DNA of 64,000 nt from Pseudomonas siliginis. Lineage in GTDB: Bacteria; Pseudomonadota; Gammaproteobacteria; Pseudomonadales; Pseudomonadaceae. Of the stretch, positions 1 to 8,620 are shown piece by piece (the first letter of the stretch is position 1; the number at the start of each line of letters is the position of its first letter). The position numbers and the translations under genes are program-made. The notes below the pieces were generated by a model. That model saw nothing but the letters and a program-made list of their open reading frames with translations. It was not told where the DNA came from and made no database searches. The stretch covers positions 124,001-188,000 of the forward strand of contig NZ_JAHSTW010000006.1 in NCBI RefSeq assembly GCF_019145195.1. Reading direction: 5' to 3'.

Positions 1-557
1 ATGTCGAAATCGAGGACTATCGTCTGCGCAATCTGCGCCGCCATGTAGCGCAAGTGACCCAGCACGTGACGCTGTTCAACGACACGATCGCCAACAACAT
101 CGCTTACGGCGATCTGGCAGGCGCGCCTCGCGAAGATATCGAGAAAGCCGCCAGGGATGCATTTGCCATGGACTTCATCGCGCAGATGCCTCAAGGCCTG
201 GATACCCAGGTCGGCGAGAACGGTGTGCTGTTGTCTGGCGGACAGCGTCAGCGTCTGGCGATTGCCCGAGCCTTGCTGAAAAACGCCCCGCTGTTGATCC
301 TCGACGAAGCGACTTCGGCCCTTGATACCGAGTCCGAGCGGCACATTCAGGCGGCACTCGACCATGTCATGAAAGGCCGCACCACGCTGGTGATTGCCCA
401 CCGTTTGTCGACCATCGAGAAGGCCGATCTGATCCTCGTCATGGATCAGGGCGAGATCGTCGAACGCGGCACTCATGCCCAACTGCTTGCTCATAATGGC
501 TATTACGCGCGTCTGCACGCGATGGGGCTGGATGCCCCGGCTGAAGACATTGCCTGA
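1..557 (+). CDS. msbA: Lipid A flippase MsbA, C-terminal part (5' end outside window)
   Basis: This is the 3' end of an ABC exporter gene whose reading frame is already open at base 3. The visible part is the distal nucleotide-binding domain: a Q-loop (QVTQHVTLF), the ABC signature [17 protein letters not shown], Walker [13 protein letters not shown] and the H-loop IAHRLST. MsbA is a homodimeric inner-membrane ABC half-transporter that flips lipid A-core. The identification as MsbA rather than another exporter rests on hldE following directly and on waaA nearby, the usual pseudomonad LPS context. The Walker A motif and the membrane domain lie upstream of the window. Confidence 0.88.
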   Translation, partial: VEIEDYRLRNLRRHVAQVTQHVTLFNDTIANNIAYGDLAGAPREDIEKAARDAFAMDFIAQMPQGLDTQVGENGVLLSGGQRQRLAIARALLKNAPLLILDEATSALDTESERHIQAALDHVMKGRTTLVIAHRLSTIEKADLILVMDQGEIVERGTHAQLLAHNGYYARLHAMGLDAPAEDIA

Positions 558-656
558 TCTGCAGATGAGGGTGGGCCAGCCTCACCCTCGTGTATTCCCG
601 GCGCGCGCGATCCTGTTAATATCGCGCCCCTGTTCATTTTGTATGTGGGTTGCTCC

Positions 657-2078
657 ATGAAATTGTCGATGCCGCGATTCGATCAAGCCCCTGTCTTGGT
701 GGTCGGCGATGTCATGCTCGACCGTTACTGGCATGGCGGAACCTCACGGATTTCTCCTGAAGCGCCGGTGCCGGTGGTCAAGGTCGAGCAGATCGAGGAT
801 CGCCCGGGCGGTGCCGCCAACGTTGCGCTCAACATCGCCGCGCTGGGCGCGCCGGCGTCGCTGGTGGGCGTGACCGGCGATGACGAAGCCGCCGACAGCC
901 TGAGCAACAGTCTCAAGGGCGCCGGCGTGCGCGCCTTGTTTCAGCGCATCGCGCACCAGCCGACTATCGTCAAGCTGCGGGTCATGAGCCGGCACCAGCA
1001 ACTGTTGCGTATCGATTTCGAAGAAGTGTTCGCCACCGATGCGCTGGCACTGGCCGCGCAGGTTGACGGGTTGCTTGAAGGCATCAAGGTGCTGGTGTTG
1101 TCGGATTACGGTAAAGGCGCACTGAAAAATCACCAGGCCCTCATCCAGGCCGCCCGTGCCAAAGGTATACCGGTATTGGCTGATCCGAAGGGCAAGGACT
1201 TTTCGATCTACCGCGGTGCCAGCCTGATCACACCGAATCTCAGCGAGTTCGAAACCATCGTCGGTGGTTGCGCCGATGAGCACGAACTGGTGAGCAAGGG
1301 CGCCGTACTGATGCAGGAGCTCGACCTCGGCGCGCTGCTGGTGACCCGTGGTGAACACGGCATGACCTTGCTGCGTCCGGATCATCCGGCGTTGCATCTG
1401 CCGGCCCGCGCCCGCGAAGTGTTCGACGTGACCGGTGCCGGCGATACGGTGATTTCGACCCTGGCCGCGGCCATTGCCGCAGGCGAAGAACTGCCGCACG
1501 CCGTGGCGCTGGCCAATCTGGCAGCAGGCATCGTCGTCGGCAAGTTGGGTACCGCAGCGATCAGCGCCCCGGAACTGCGCCGCGCCATTCAGCGCGAAGA
1601 AGGTTCGGAGCGAGGCGTGCTGGGACTTGAGCAGCTGCTGCTGGCGGTTGACGATGCCCGTGCGCACAACGAGCGGATTGTTTTCACCAATGGCTGCTTC
1701 GATATCCTGCATGCCGGCCACGTGACCTATCTGGAACAGGCCCGCGCTCAGGGCGACCGTCTGATCGTGGCGGTCAACGATGACGCCTCGGTCAGCCGCC
1801 TGAAAGGCCCGGGCCGGCCGATCAATAGCGTGGATCGCCGCATGGCGGTACTCGCCGGTCTCGGCGCGGTGGACTGGGTGATCAGTTTCTCTGAAGGCAC
1901 ACCGGAAAACCTGCTGCGCGAGGTCAAGCCGGACGTGCTGGTCAAGGGCGGCGATTACGGAATTGATCAGGTGGTCGGCGCGGATATCGTCACCGCCTAC
2001 GGCGGCACCGTGAAAGTGCTGGGGCTGGTGGAAAACAGCTCGACGACAGCGATCGTGGAAAAGATCCGCGGCCAATAA
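657..2078 (+). CDS. hldE: Bifunctional D-glycero-beta-D-manno-heptose-7-phosphate kinase / heptose-1-phosphate adenylyltransferase
   Basis: HldE makes ADP-heptose for the LPS inner core. The 473-aa product has an N-terminal ribokinase-like domain (about residues 5-315, with PGGAANVALN and the anion-hole motif DVTGAGDT) and a C-terminal cytidylyltransferase-like domain (about 335-473, starting TNGCFDILHAGHV, the HxGH nucleotide-binding motif). The length matches the fused enzyme of gammaproteobacteria. I chose the ATG at 657 (MKLSMPRFDQ) because the upstream in-frame ATG at 639 adds six non-family residues. It lies about 100 bp after msbA and ends just before a very strong hairpin. Confidence 0.96.
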   Translation: MKLSMPRFDQAPVLVVGDVMLDRYWHGGTSRISPEAPVPVVKVEQIEDRPGGAANVALNIAALGAPASLVGVTGDDEAADSLSNSLKGAGVRALFQRIAHQPTIVKLRVMSRHQQLLRIDFEEVFATDALALAAQVDGLLEGIKVLVLSDYGKGALKNHQALIQAARAKGIPVLADPKGKDFSIYRGASLITPNLSEFETIVGGCADEHELVSKGAVLMQELDLGALLVTRGEHGMTLLRPDHPALHLPARAREVFDVTGAGDTVISTLAAAIAAGEELPHAVALANLAAGIVVGKLGTAAISAPELRRAIQREEGSERGVLGLEQLLLAVDDARAHNERIVFTNGCFDILHAGHVTYLEQARAQGDRLIVAVNDDASVSRLKGPGRPINSVDRRMAVLAGLGAVDWVISFSEGTPENLLREVKPDVLVKGGDYGIDQVVGADIVTAYGGTVKVLGLVENSSTTAIVEKIRGQ

Positions 2079-2082
2079 GCTC

Positions 2083-2150
2083 AAAAGATCGCAGCCTGCG
2101 CCAGCGCCTGCACAATTCTGTTCAGGCGCTGGCGCAGGCTGCGATCTTTT
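2083..2150. terminator. Bidirectional terminator with a perfect 28-bp stem
   Basis: Bases 2083-2110 and 2123-2150 are perfect inverse complements (28 bp, AAAAGATCGCAGCC... against ...GGCTGCGATCTTTT) around a 12-base loop that itself can pair ACA with TGT. It lies between the convergent ends of hldE and the gene ending at 2157. The A-run on one side and T-run on the other allow it to terminate both transcripts. The AAAGATCGCAGCCT core resembles an intergenic repeat common in pseudomonads. Confidence 0.85.
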
Positions 2151-2156
2151 TGCTTT

Positions 2157-3125
2157 TCAGGAATTCACTTTCTTGCGCGGTACGATTTTCTTCAGCAGCT
2201 GCCTGGCCTTGCCGCGCAGGCGTGCCAGTCCAGTAGCCTTCTCGGGTGGCGTCAGACCCTGTTGGCGCAACCAGTCCTTCCAGCGAATCCGCTCATCGCG
2301 CACCAGCCAGCCATCCTGTCGTGCGAAGCTTTCGGCCAGATACAGACCGCGCGTACTCGCCGGATACAGTTGATCCTTTTTCAGGGTGTACAACTCGGGC
2401 AGCGGCTGGCCGTCGTGCAATGGCATCAAGTACAGGTCTGGCCGTTTGCGATCGAGCCGCGCCACCAGTTGATCGCCTTCCAGACGCTCGTCGACATGAA
2501 ACAGGCTCAAGGACTTCGCCTCCTTGGGCACGTCCAGGCGCAAGTCATAGATCAATTGCAGGGACGCCGTCGGCAGATGCACGTACGCCCTTGGTCGCTC
2601 CAGCAATTGCAGGTTGGCGCAGCGCACCGGACGCGCCGAACCGGACAACGGCGTCAGGCGAAACGGCAACGCCTCACGGTAATGCAGCGCAGCGGAGTAG
2701 GGCGCCGGCAGCCAAGTCTCGTTGAAACGCCCGCCGAGCCAGCCTTCCGGGGTTTCCAGCAGGCACTCTTCGGCAATTTCCTGAATCGCCGTGTGCAGCG
2801 GAATATTCAGCTCATGGGCCGGCACGTAGCCGGAAATCAGCTTCAGTACCACGTCGCCGCGATCCTGCCGACGCTGGCGCACCAGCACCCAGTAATCACG
2901 GTTCTGCCAATGCAGGGTCAGGCGCACGGACACGCCGAGGTTGGCCAGTTCCAGGGCGAAGCGCTCGCTGTCGGCGACGCTGACCGGTTTACGCCGTTGC
3001 AGGGTCTGGGCGAAGTTCAGCGGCATGCCGACGCTCTGATAGCTCAGGCCTTCGGGCGTGGCTTCGACGAACAGCGGCAGCGTCTTGAAGTTGCTCGGGT
3101 TCTTGCGGATGAGCGTGCGCGGCAT
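2157..3125 (-). CDS. Conserved hypothetical protein (322 aa)
   Basis: I do not recognise a named family. The product is soluble, without a signal peptide or membrane segment, and basic at the C-terminus (KARQLLKKIVPRKK). The start at 3125 is supported by an AGGAG six bases upstream. Composition and codon use match the neighbouring core genes, so it looks like a native Pseudomonas gene and not an acquired one. It follows the aldo/keto reductase gene on the same strand with a 32-base gap, so it may be the last gene of a three-gene transcript with that gene and the FAD oxidoreductase. No catalytic motif was identified. Confidence 0.75.
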   Translation of the reverse strand: MPRTLIRKNPSNFKTLPLFVEATPEGLSYQSVGMPLNFAQTLQRRKPVSVADSERFALELANLGVSVRLTLHWQNRDYWVLVRQRRQDRGDVVLKLISGYVPAHELNIPLHTAIQEIAEECLLETPEGWLGGRFNETWLPAPYSAALHYREALPFRLTPLSGSARPVRCANLQLLERPRAYVHLPTASLQLIYDLRLDVPKEAKSLSLFHVDERLEGDQLVARLDRKRPDLYLMPLHDGQPLPELYTLKKDQLYPASTRGLYLAESFARQDGWLVRDERIRWKDWLRQQGLTPPEKATGLARLRGKARQLLKKIVPRKKVNS

Positions 3126-3157
3126 ATCGGCTCCTGGCTTAAGGCCGCGGGGCGGCG

Positions 3158-3970
3158 TCAGTGACTACGCAGGACCTGGGCAACGGTCGCAACGTTATGG
3201 GCGAGGTGCAGCGGATTGATCGTGCCGACAATAGCACTGGCAACGCCGGGATGAGTGAACAGCAACTCGAAGCTGGCGCGCACCGGATCGACTCCCGGAC
3301 TCAGACAGACATGACCGCTGGCCAGGGCTTTTTTCACCAGAATGGCTTTGCCGTGGGCAGCAGCATAGTCAATGACCGCCTTTTCGTTTTGTTCGTTCAG
3401 ATTGTAGGTGACCATCGCGCAGTCGCCTTGCTCCAGCGCTTTCAAGCCGCCTTCGACGGTTTTCCCGGAAAACCCGAAGCCGCGAATCTTGCCCTCGGCC
3501 TTCAGGGCCGCGAGGGTGGCGTAGACCTCTTCGCGCTCGAGGATGGCCATGTCGTTGCCGTCCGAGTGCACGAGGACCAGATCGATAAAATCCGTTTCCA
3601 GACGTTGCAGGCTGCGCTCGACCGACATTCGCGTGTGCGCAGCGCTGAAGTCGTGGCGCGACAGGCCGTCGGCAAACTCCTCGCCGACCTTGCTGACAAT
3701 CACCCAATCCTGTCGCTGGCCGCGTAGCAGCGGGCCGAGGCGTTCTTCGCTGAGCCCATAGGCCGGTGCGGTGTCGATCAGGTTGATGCCCAGATCGCGC
3801 GCCTGGCGCAGCAGCATGCGCGCTTCGTCATCGCCGGGAATCTGAAAGCCGTTGGGGTATTTCACCCCTTGATCGCGGCCGAGTTTGACCGTGCCCAGGC
3901 CCAGCGGCGAAACCGTCAGGCCGGTGCTACCCAGTGGGCGATGCAGGTCGTGCAGAGTGGCAATGCTCAT
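3158..3970 (-). CDS. Aldo/keto reductase
   Basis: The 270-aa product reads as an NADPH-dependent aldo/keto reductase: a beta-hairpin start (RPLGSTGLTVSPLGLGTVKLG), then NLIDTAPAYGLSEERLG carrying the catalytic Asp and Tyr, and VIVSKVGEE carrying the catalytic Lys. The TIM-barrel continues through TDFIDLVLVHSDG. It is shorter than the typical 310-330 aa of the family. I chose the ATG at 3970 because it overlaps the stop of the upstream FAD oxidoreductase (ATGA, 4 bp), which implies translational coupling. The open frame further upstream has no family similarity. The substrate is unknown. Confidence 0.9.
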   Translation of the reverse strand: MSIATLHDLHRPLGSTGLTVSPLGLGTVKLGRDQGVKYPNGFQIPGDDEARMLLRQARDLGINLIDTAPAYGLSEERLGPLLRGQRQDWVIVSKVGEEFADGLSRHDFSAAHTRMSVERSLQRLETDFIDLVLVHSDGNDMAILEREEVYATLAALKAEGKIRGFGFSGKTVEGGLKALEQGDCAMVTYNLNEQNEKAVIDYAAAHGKAILVKKALASGHVCLSPGVDPVRASFELLFTHPGVASAIVGTINPLHLAHNVATVAQVLRSH

Positions 3971-5142
3971 GGCAGCAGTTGCTCCCATGCGGGGACGCCG
4001 AGCGGCGGTTTCGGCAGCGGCGGCAGCGGCTCGGTCGCCTGCGGCTGGATGCCGTCGCGTTGCAGCGAGGCGATAACGCGGTCGGCGAAGTCTGGCGCTA
4101 GTGCCAGTTTGGTCGGCCAGCCGACGAGCAAGCGACCTTCTTCGGCGAGGAACGCGTTGTCCGGGCGGGTCAGGCCGGTTTGCAGCGGCTCGGCGCGATC
4201 GACGCGCAGGGTGGCCCATTGCGTGGTGCTGAGGTCGATCCACGGCAGCAGTTGAGCGATTTCCTTTTGCGCGGTGGCGATCTGTTCGGCCGGCTCGCGG
4301 GCCACGCCTTCGCTTTCGGCGATGTCGCCGCCCATGTACCAGACCCACTGGCCGTCAGCGGCCGGATGCGTGGTCACGGTAATGCGCGGCTTGGTGCCGC
4401 CGCCCAGGCAGTGCGCGTACAACGGTTTCAAGCCGGGACCTTTGGCGAGGATCATGTGCAGGGGGCGGCGCTGCATGGCCGGACGGCTCAGGCCCAAGGC
4501 TTCAAGCAATTCGGCTGTGCCGGCGCCGGCGCTGAGGACGATGCGCTGGGCGCGGATCTCACGGCCGTCGACTTTCAGGCCGACCAGCACGCCGGCTTCC
4601 AGCAGCGGCTCGATGACCTGCCCGGCGAGCAGACCGTCACCGGCCAGCTCGGCCAGACGCTGGATCAGGCTCGGGACATCCACTACCAGTTCGGCGAGGC
4701 GATAGACCTTGCCCTTGAAACGCTTGTCCTGCAGGGCCAGCGGCAGTTCATCGCCCTTGACCTGATCGACCCGGCCACGCACGGCTTTACTGGCGAAGAA
4801 ACTGGTCAGATTGCCGGCCAAAGTGCCTGGCGACCACAGGTAATGGGCTTCGGACAGCAGGCGCACGCCGGACAGATCCAGCTCACCATTACCGGCCAGC
4901 GCCTCGCGCCAGCGGCGCGGCATGTCGGCGATGGCTTCCGAGGCCCCGGTCAGCGCGCCGTGCAGCGCGTACTTGGCACCGCCGTGGATGATGCCCTGGG
5001 ACTTCACGCTCTGCCCGCCACCGAGGCTGGCGCTTTCCACCAGCACGGTCGAAAAACCCTGACCGCGCAGGCGCGCATTCAGCCAGAGGCCGGCGACACC
5101 AGCGCCGACAATCAGAACGTCGGTGGAAATAACGGATGGCAT
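3967..5142 (-). CDS. FAD-dependent oxidoreductase (DAO family)
   Basis: The 391-aa protein opens with a Rossmann dinucleotide-binding site, VLIVGAGVAGLWLNARL, followed by a Glu-ended second strand (VLVESASLGGGQSVKSQG), and has a C-terminal substrate domain as in glycine oxidase and D-amino-acid oxidase-like enzymes. I chose the ATG at 5142 (MPSVISTDVL) over an upstream in-frame codon, because the extra residues are encoded by an intergenic repeat. It overlaps the aldo/keto reductase by 4 bp, so the two probably form one operon and may act on the same metabolite. The substrate cannot be read from sequence. Confidence 0.88.
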   Translation of the reverse strand: MPSVISTDVLIVGAGVAGLWLNARLRGQGFSTVLVESASLGGGQSVKSQGIIHGGAKYALHGALTGASEAIADMPRRWREALAGNGELDLSGVRLLSEAHYLWSPGTLAGNLTSFFASKAVRGRVDQVKGDELPLALQDKRFKGKVYRLAELVVDVPSLIQRLAELAGDGLLAGQVIEPLLEAGVLVGLKVDGREIRAQRIVLSAGAGTAELLEALGLSRPAMQRRPLHMILAKGPGLKPLYAHCLGGGTKPRITVTTHPAADGQWVWYMGGDIAESEGVAREPAEQIATAQKEIAQLLPWIDLSTTQWATLRVDRAEPLQTGLTRPDNAFLAEEGRLLVGWPTKLALAPDFADRVIASLQRDGIQPQATEPLPPLPKPPLGVPAWEQLLP

Positions 5143-5159
5143 GCAGCGACCTCGGAGCT

Positions 5160-5260
5160 TGAAGAAGCCGCAAGTTTCAAGCTTCAAGCTGCAAGCTGCA
5201 ACCCGGACCAGCAAATCAGCAATGCTTGCGGCTTGCCGCTTGAAGCTTGCTGCTGCTTTT
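5160..5260. repeat. Intergenic CAAGC-rich imperfect inverted repeat, copy 1
   Basis: The stretch is built from short CAAGCTTCAAGCTGCAAGC-like units on one side and GCTTGCGGCTTGCCGCTTG-like units on the other, so the transcript can fold into a long imperfect hairpin between two minus-strand genes. A related element lies at 12543-12635, downstream of thiC. This is a dispersed intergenic repeat and not coding sequence. Confidence 0.7.
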
Positions 5261-5592
5261 TAATGCCCGGCGGTTTTCGAAAACAGCTGAATCACGACGA
5301 CCCCCAGCACGATCAACGCCATCCCCAGCATCGCCGGTACGTCGAGCTTCTGCCCGTAAATGAACAGAGCGGCGACGCTGACCATGACAATGCCCATCCC
5401 CGCCCAGACCGCGTAGGCAACGCCCACCGGTACGGTGCGCACCACCAGCGTCAGCATCCAGAATGCGATCCCGTAGCCGACAATCACCAGAATCAGCGGC
5501 AGCGGCGTGCTGAAGCCCTTGACCGCTTTCATCGAAACGGTGGCGATCACTTCGGCGCAGATGGCGATGGCCAGATAGACGTAGGCGTTCAT
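5260..5592 (-). CDS. Small multidrug resistance (SMR/EmrE-type) transporter
   Basis: A 110-aa membrane protein of four predicted transmembrane helices, the exact size of the SMR family. The conserved membrane-embedded Glu is present in helix 1 (AICAEVIATVSMKA), and the WAGMG motif typical of SMR pumps is in helix 3 (AVWAGMGIVMVSV). Such proteins are antiparallel dimers that exchange protons for cationic drugs or guanidinium-like compounds. It is divergent from a LysR-type regulator, a common arrangement for regulated efflux. Whether it is EmrE-like or Gdx/SugE-like cannot be settled by eye, so no symbol is given. Confidence 0.92.
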   Translation of the reverse strand: MNAYVYLAIAICAEVIATVSMKAVKGFSTPLPLILVIVGYGIAFWMLTLVVRTVPVGVAYAVWAGMGIVMVSVAALFIYGQKLDVPAMLGMALIVLGVVVIQLFSKTAGH

Positions 5593-5647
5593 GGTTTGAT
5601 CCTCAAATAAATCATTGCTTGCTGGAGTGACATTCTAGGGATTGCTC

Positions 5648-5688
5648 AGATGGGGTAAAGTCATTACCTATCTGTTCTGGAGATGGGT
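5648..5688. promoter_or_regulatory. Candidate LysR-regulator operator between divergent SMR and lysR genes
   Basis: In the 107-bp divergent intergenic region, ATCT (5670-5673) and AGAT (5681-5684) form a dyad with a 7-base centre, extending to ACCTATCT/AGATGGGT (7 of 8 positions) and containing a T-N11-A LysR box (5671/5683). A third AGAT half-site (5648-5651) forms a second, slightly asymmetric dyad with the central ATCT (CAGAT..GGTAA / TTACC.ATCTG). This resembles the paired recognition and activation sites of LysR regulators. The assignment is inferred from position and symmetry only. Confidence 0.5.
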
Positions 5689-5699
5689 TGAGAGCGCGC

Positions 5700-6596
5700 A
5701 TGCAATGGAATCTTGAGCAGCTACGCATATTTGTCGACGTCGCCGAACAGCGTTCGTTCTCCGCCGTGGCACGTCGACAACGCAAGGCGCAATCGGCGAT
5801 CAGCAGTGCTGTCGCGATGCTCGAAGAGGATTTGGGCGTGAGCCTGTTCGAACGTAGCAGCGGTCGGCAGCCGATGCTCACCGAGGCGGGCGCGGCGTTA
5901 CTGGAGGAAGCGCGGGAAGTGTTGCGCCAGTGCGAGCGCCTCAACGGCAGGGCCATGGCGATGCTGCGCGGTCAGGAGGCGCAGTTGCGGGTGGCTCAGG
6001 ACGAGGCGATGCCGTATCAGGCGCTGGTGGAAAGTTTCGGTGAACTGGCCGAGCAGTTTCCCAGCCTGGAAGTGCAACTGACCAGCGCCGCCCAAGGCGA
6101 AGTCGCACGCAAACTGGTCGAACGTCGCGCCGACCTCGGCCTGCTGTTCTATCACGATGAAATCCCCGAAGCCCTTGAGCGGCGCGTGCTTGGCCGCGTC
6201 GAAATGCTCACGGTCTGCGGCGTCAATCATCCGCTGGCGCAGCAGGCTTACGTGACCTGCCAGCAACTGGCGCAACACCGGCAACTGCTGATGTCGACGC
6301 AGACCAGCGTCTATCCCGGCAATGAGCCGGCCAGCCCGCAGGTGTGGCGCGCCGACAGCTTTTACGTGATGTCCGAATGGCTGGTGCGCGATCTCGGCTG
6401 GGCGTGGTTGCCGCGCCACGTTGTGCAGTACTCGGCGTATCAGGGCCAAATGATTGAGCTCGACAGTGAATGGACGCCGCCGGCGCTGGTGGTGGAACTG
6501 GTCTGGCGCCGCGACGAACCGCTCGGCCCGGCCGCGCGCTGGCTGGCGGAACGTTTTGCCGTGCACTTGCGGGCGATCGGCGACAAAAGCCGATAA
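5700..6596 (+). CDS. LysR-family transcriptional regulator
   Basis: A 298-aa regulator with an N-terminal winged helix-turn-helix (about residues 3-62: LEQLRIFVDVAEQRSFSAVA, then AIS SAVAMLEEDLGVSLFER) and a periplasmic-binding-protein-like effector domain. I chose the ATG at 5700 (MQWNLEQL), with a GAGAG upstream; an in-frame TTG at 5688 would add four residues. It is divergent from the SMR transporter gene, which it probably controls, through the dyads in the shared intergenic region. The effector is unknown. Confidence 0.92.
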   Translation: MQWNLEQLRIFVDVAEQRSFSAVARRQRKAQSAISSAVAMLEEDLGVSLFERSSGRQPMLTEAGAALLEEAREVLRQCERLNGRAMAMLRGQEAQLRVAQDEAMPYQALVESFGELAEQFPSLEVQLTSAAQGEVARKLVERRADLGLLFYHDEIPEALERRVLGRVEMLTVCGVNHPLAQQAYVTCQQLAQHRQLLMSTQTSVYPGNEPASPQVWRADSFYVMSEWLVRDLGWAWLPRHVVQYSAYQGQMIELDSEWTPPALVVELVWRRDEPLGPAARWLAERFAVHLRAIGDKSR

Positions 6597-6607
6597 ACTC
6601 CGCCGCC

Positions 6608-7882
6608 ATGAATAGAACTCTCTACACCGCGCTGTTTTACCTGGGGCTGCCATTGGTGGCGATTCGGCTGTGGCTGCGCGCACGCAAGGCGCCGGCGTAT
6701 GCCAAACGGATTGGCGAGCGCTTTACTCTTGGCATGCCGACCTTGCAGCCCGGCGGCATTTGGGTGCACGCGGTATCGGTGGGCGAAAGCATTGCCGCCG
6801 CGCCGATGATCCGCGCGCTGCTGGAACGCTATCCGGCGCTGCCGATCACCGTGACCTGCATGACCCCGACCGGTTCGGAGCGGATTCAGGCACTGTTCGC
6901 CAACGAAACGCGCATTCAACACTGCTATCTGCCGTATGACTTGCCTTGTGCGGCGGCGCGTTTTCTTGATCGCGTGCAGCCGAAACTTGCGGTGATCATG
7001 GAAACCGAGCTGTGGCCCAACCACATTCATCAGTGTGCCAAGCGCGGAATTCCGGTGGCGCTGGCCAATGGACGGTTGTCGCAGCGTTCCGCCAAAGGCT
7101 ATGGCCGCTTCAGCAAACTCACCGCGCCGATGCTTGCCGAGATGAGCCTGTTGGCTGTGCAGACCGAAGCCGAGGCCCAGCGCTTCCGCGATCTCGGCGC
7201 GCGGCCTGGATCTGTCGAGGTCACCGGTTCGATCAAGTTCGACCTGACCATCGATCCGCAACTGTTGCAGCGTGCAGCCGATCTGCGTAGCCAATGGCAG
7301 GCGCAGGATCGTCCCGTGTGGATCGCCGCGAGCACTCACGAAGGCGAAGATGAAGTGGTGCTCGACGCCCATCGTCGCCTGTTGGCCAATCATCCGGATG
7401 CATTATTGATTCTGGTGCCGCGTCATCCGGAGCGCTTCAATTCGGTGTTCGACCTATGCCAGCGCGAAGGTTTCGCCACGGTACGTCGCTCGACCGGGGC
7501 CAATGTCGATGCGCAGACGAGCGTGCTGCTCGGCGACACCATGGGCGAGTTGCTGTTTCTCTATGCCCTGGCCGACAGCGCATTTGTCGGCGGCAGTCTG
7601 GTGCCGAATGGCGGGCACAACCTGCTCGAACCCGCCGCGCTGGCGAAACCGGTACTCAGCGGCCCGCACTTGTTCAACTTCCTCGACATCGCCGCGCAAT
7701 TGCGCGAAGCCGGGGCGTTGGCCGAAGTGGATGATGCCGAAGGCCTAGCAGTCGAGGTGCAGCGCTTGTTCGAACTGCCGCGTGATGCGCAGCGCATGGC
7801 CGAGGCCGGGCTGGCGGTGATGCGCCGCAATCAGGGCGCATTGCAGCGGCTGCTGGATGGCTTGGCGCGGCTGATCCAATAG
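6608..7882 (+). CDS. waaA: 3-deoxy-D-manno-octulosonic acid (Kdo) transferase
   Basis: WaaA adds Kdo residues from CMP-Kdo to lipid IVA at the inner membrane, which is essential for LPS. The 424-aa product has an N-terminal membrane anchor (LYTALFYLGLPLVAIRLWL), the Kdo-transferase N-terminal domain with the acidic catalytic motif HAVSVGES, a second conserved acidic motif METELWPN, and a GT-B C-terminal domain with GGHNLLEPAA. The length is typical. The ATG at 6608 lies 11 bp after the LysR stop. The 3' end of this gene was copied into the downstream repeat region (8565-8610). Confidence 0.96.
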   Translation: MNRTLYTALFYLGLPLVAIRLWLRARKAPAYAKRIGERFTLGMPTLQPGGIWVHAVSVGESIAAAPMIRALLERYPALPITVTCMTPTGSERIQALFANETRIQHCYLPYDLPCAAARFLDRVQPKLAVIMETELWPNHIHQCAKRGIPVALANGRLSQRSAKGYGRFSKLTAPMLAEMSLLAVQTEAEAQRFRDLGARPGSVEVTGSIKFDLTIDPQLLQRAADLRSQWQAQDRPVWIAASTHEGEDEVVLDAHRRLLANHPDALLILVPRHPERFNSVFDLCQREGFATVRRSTGANVDAQTSVLLGDTMGELLFLYALADSAFVGGSLVPNGGHNLLEPAALAKPVLSGPHLFNFLDIAAQLREAGALAEVDDAEGLAVEVQRLFELPRDAQRMAEAGLAVMRRNQGALQRLLDGLARLIQ

Positions 7883-7907
7883 TCGCCTGGAATATCAGGG
7901 TGGCGAG

Positions 7908-8527
7908 GGGATTCATCCCCGCTGGGTTGCGAAGCGGCCCAAAAACCATTCAGCGCGGTCATTCAGTCAGATCTGACAAGCAGGATTCACGACTGCTGCG
8001 CAGCCGGACGGGGATAAATCCCCTCACCACAGGGATTCATCCCCGCTGGGTTGCGAAGCAGCCACAAGACCATTCAACGCGGTGATTCAGTCAGATCTGG
8101 CAAGCAGGATTCACGACTGCTGCGCAGCCGGACGGGGATAAATCCCCTCGCCACAGGGATTCATCCCCGCTGGGTTGCGAAGCAGCCCCAAAACCATTCA
8201 GCGCGGTGATTCAGTCAAATCTGGCAAGCAGGATTTACGACTGCTGCGCAGCCGGACGGGGATAAATCCCCTCGCCACAGGGATTCATTCCCGCTGGGTT
8301 GCGAAGCAGCCCCAAAACCATTCAGCGCGGTGATTCAGTCAGATCTGGCAAGCAGGATTTACGACTGCTGCGCAGCCGGACGGGGATAAATCCCCTCACC
8401 ACAGGGATTCATCCCCGCTGGGTTGCGAAGCGGCCCCAAAACCATTCAACGCGGTGATTCAGTCAAATCTGGCAAGCAGGATTTACGACTGCTGCGCAGC
8501 CGGACGGGGATAAATCCCCTCACCACA
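7908..8527. repeat. Five direct tandem copies of a 124-bp repeat
   Basis: Units begin at 7908, 8032, 8156, 8280 and 8404, exactly 124 bp apart, and differ by only a few substitutions. Each unit starts GGGATTCATCCCCGCTGGG and ends GGGGATAAATCCCCTC.CCACA, so the two ends are inverse complements around a GCGAAGCAGCC / GCTGCGCAGCC pair. A unit is therefore a large imperfect palindrome of the REP/BIME type. No open frame in the array resembles a protein. The 882 bp between waaA and the TolC-like gene (7883-8764) hold only this array and its duplicated flank. Confidence 0.95.
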
Positions 8528-8620
8528 GGGGTTTCATTCCAGATTGTTTATGGCCGGGCCTTTGGCTGGATGGCTTGGCGCGGCTGATCCAATAGTCGCC
8601 TGGAATATTACTGTGGTGAG
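8528..8620. repeat. Junction of a tandem duplication: copied 3' ends of both flanking genes
   Basis: Bases about 8535-8563 repeat the last codons of the TolC-like gene (ATTCCAGATTG.TTATGG, compare 8753-8778, encoding KARP-stop on the minus strand). Directly joined to this, 8565-8609 repeat 7852-7896, the last codons and stop of waaA. The order is therefore waaA end, five repeats, tolC end, waaA end, one repeat, tolC end. That is what a head-to-tail duplication of the whole intergenic interval would leave. Confidence 0.9.
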
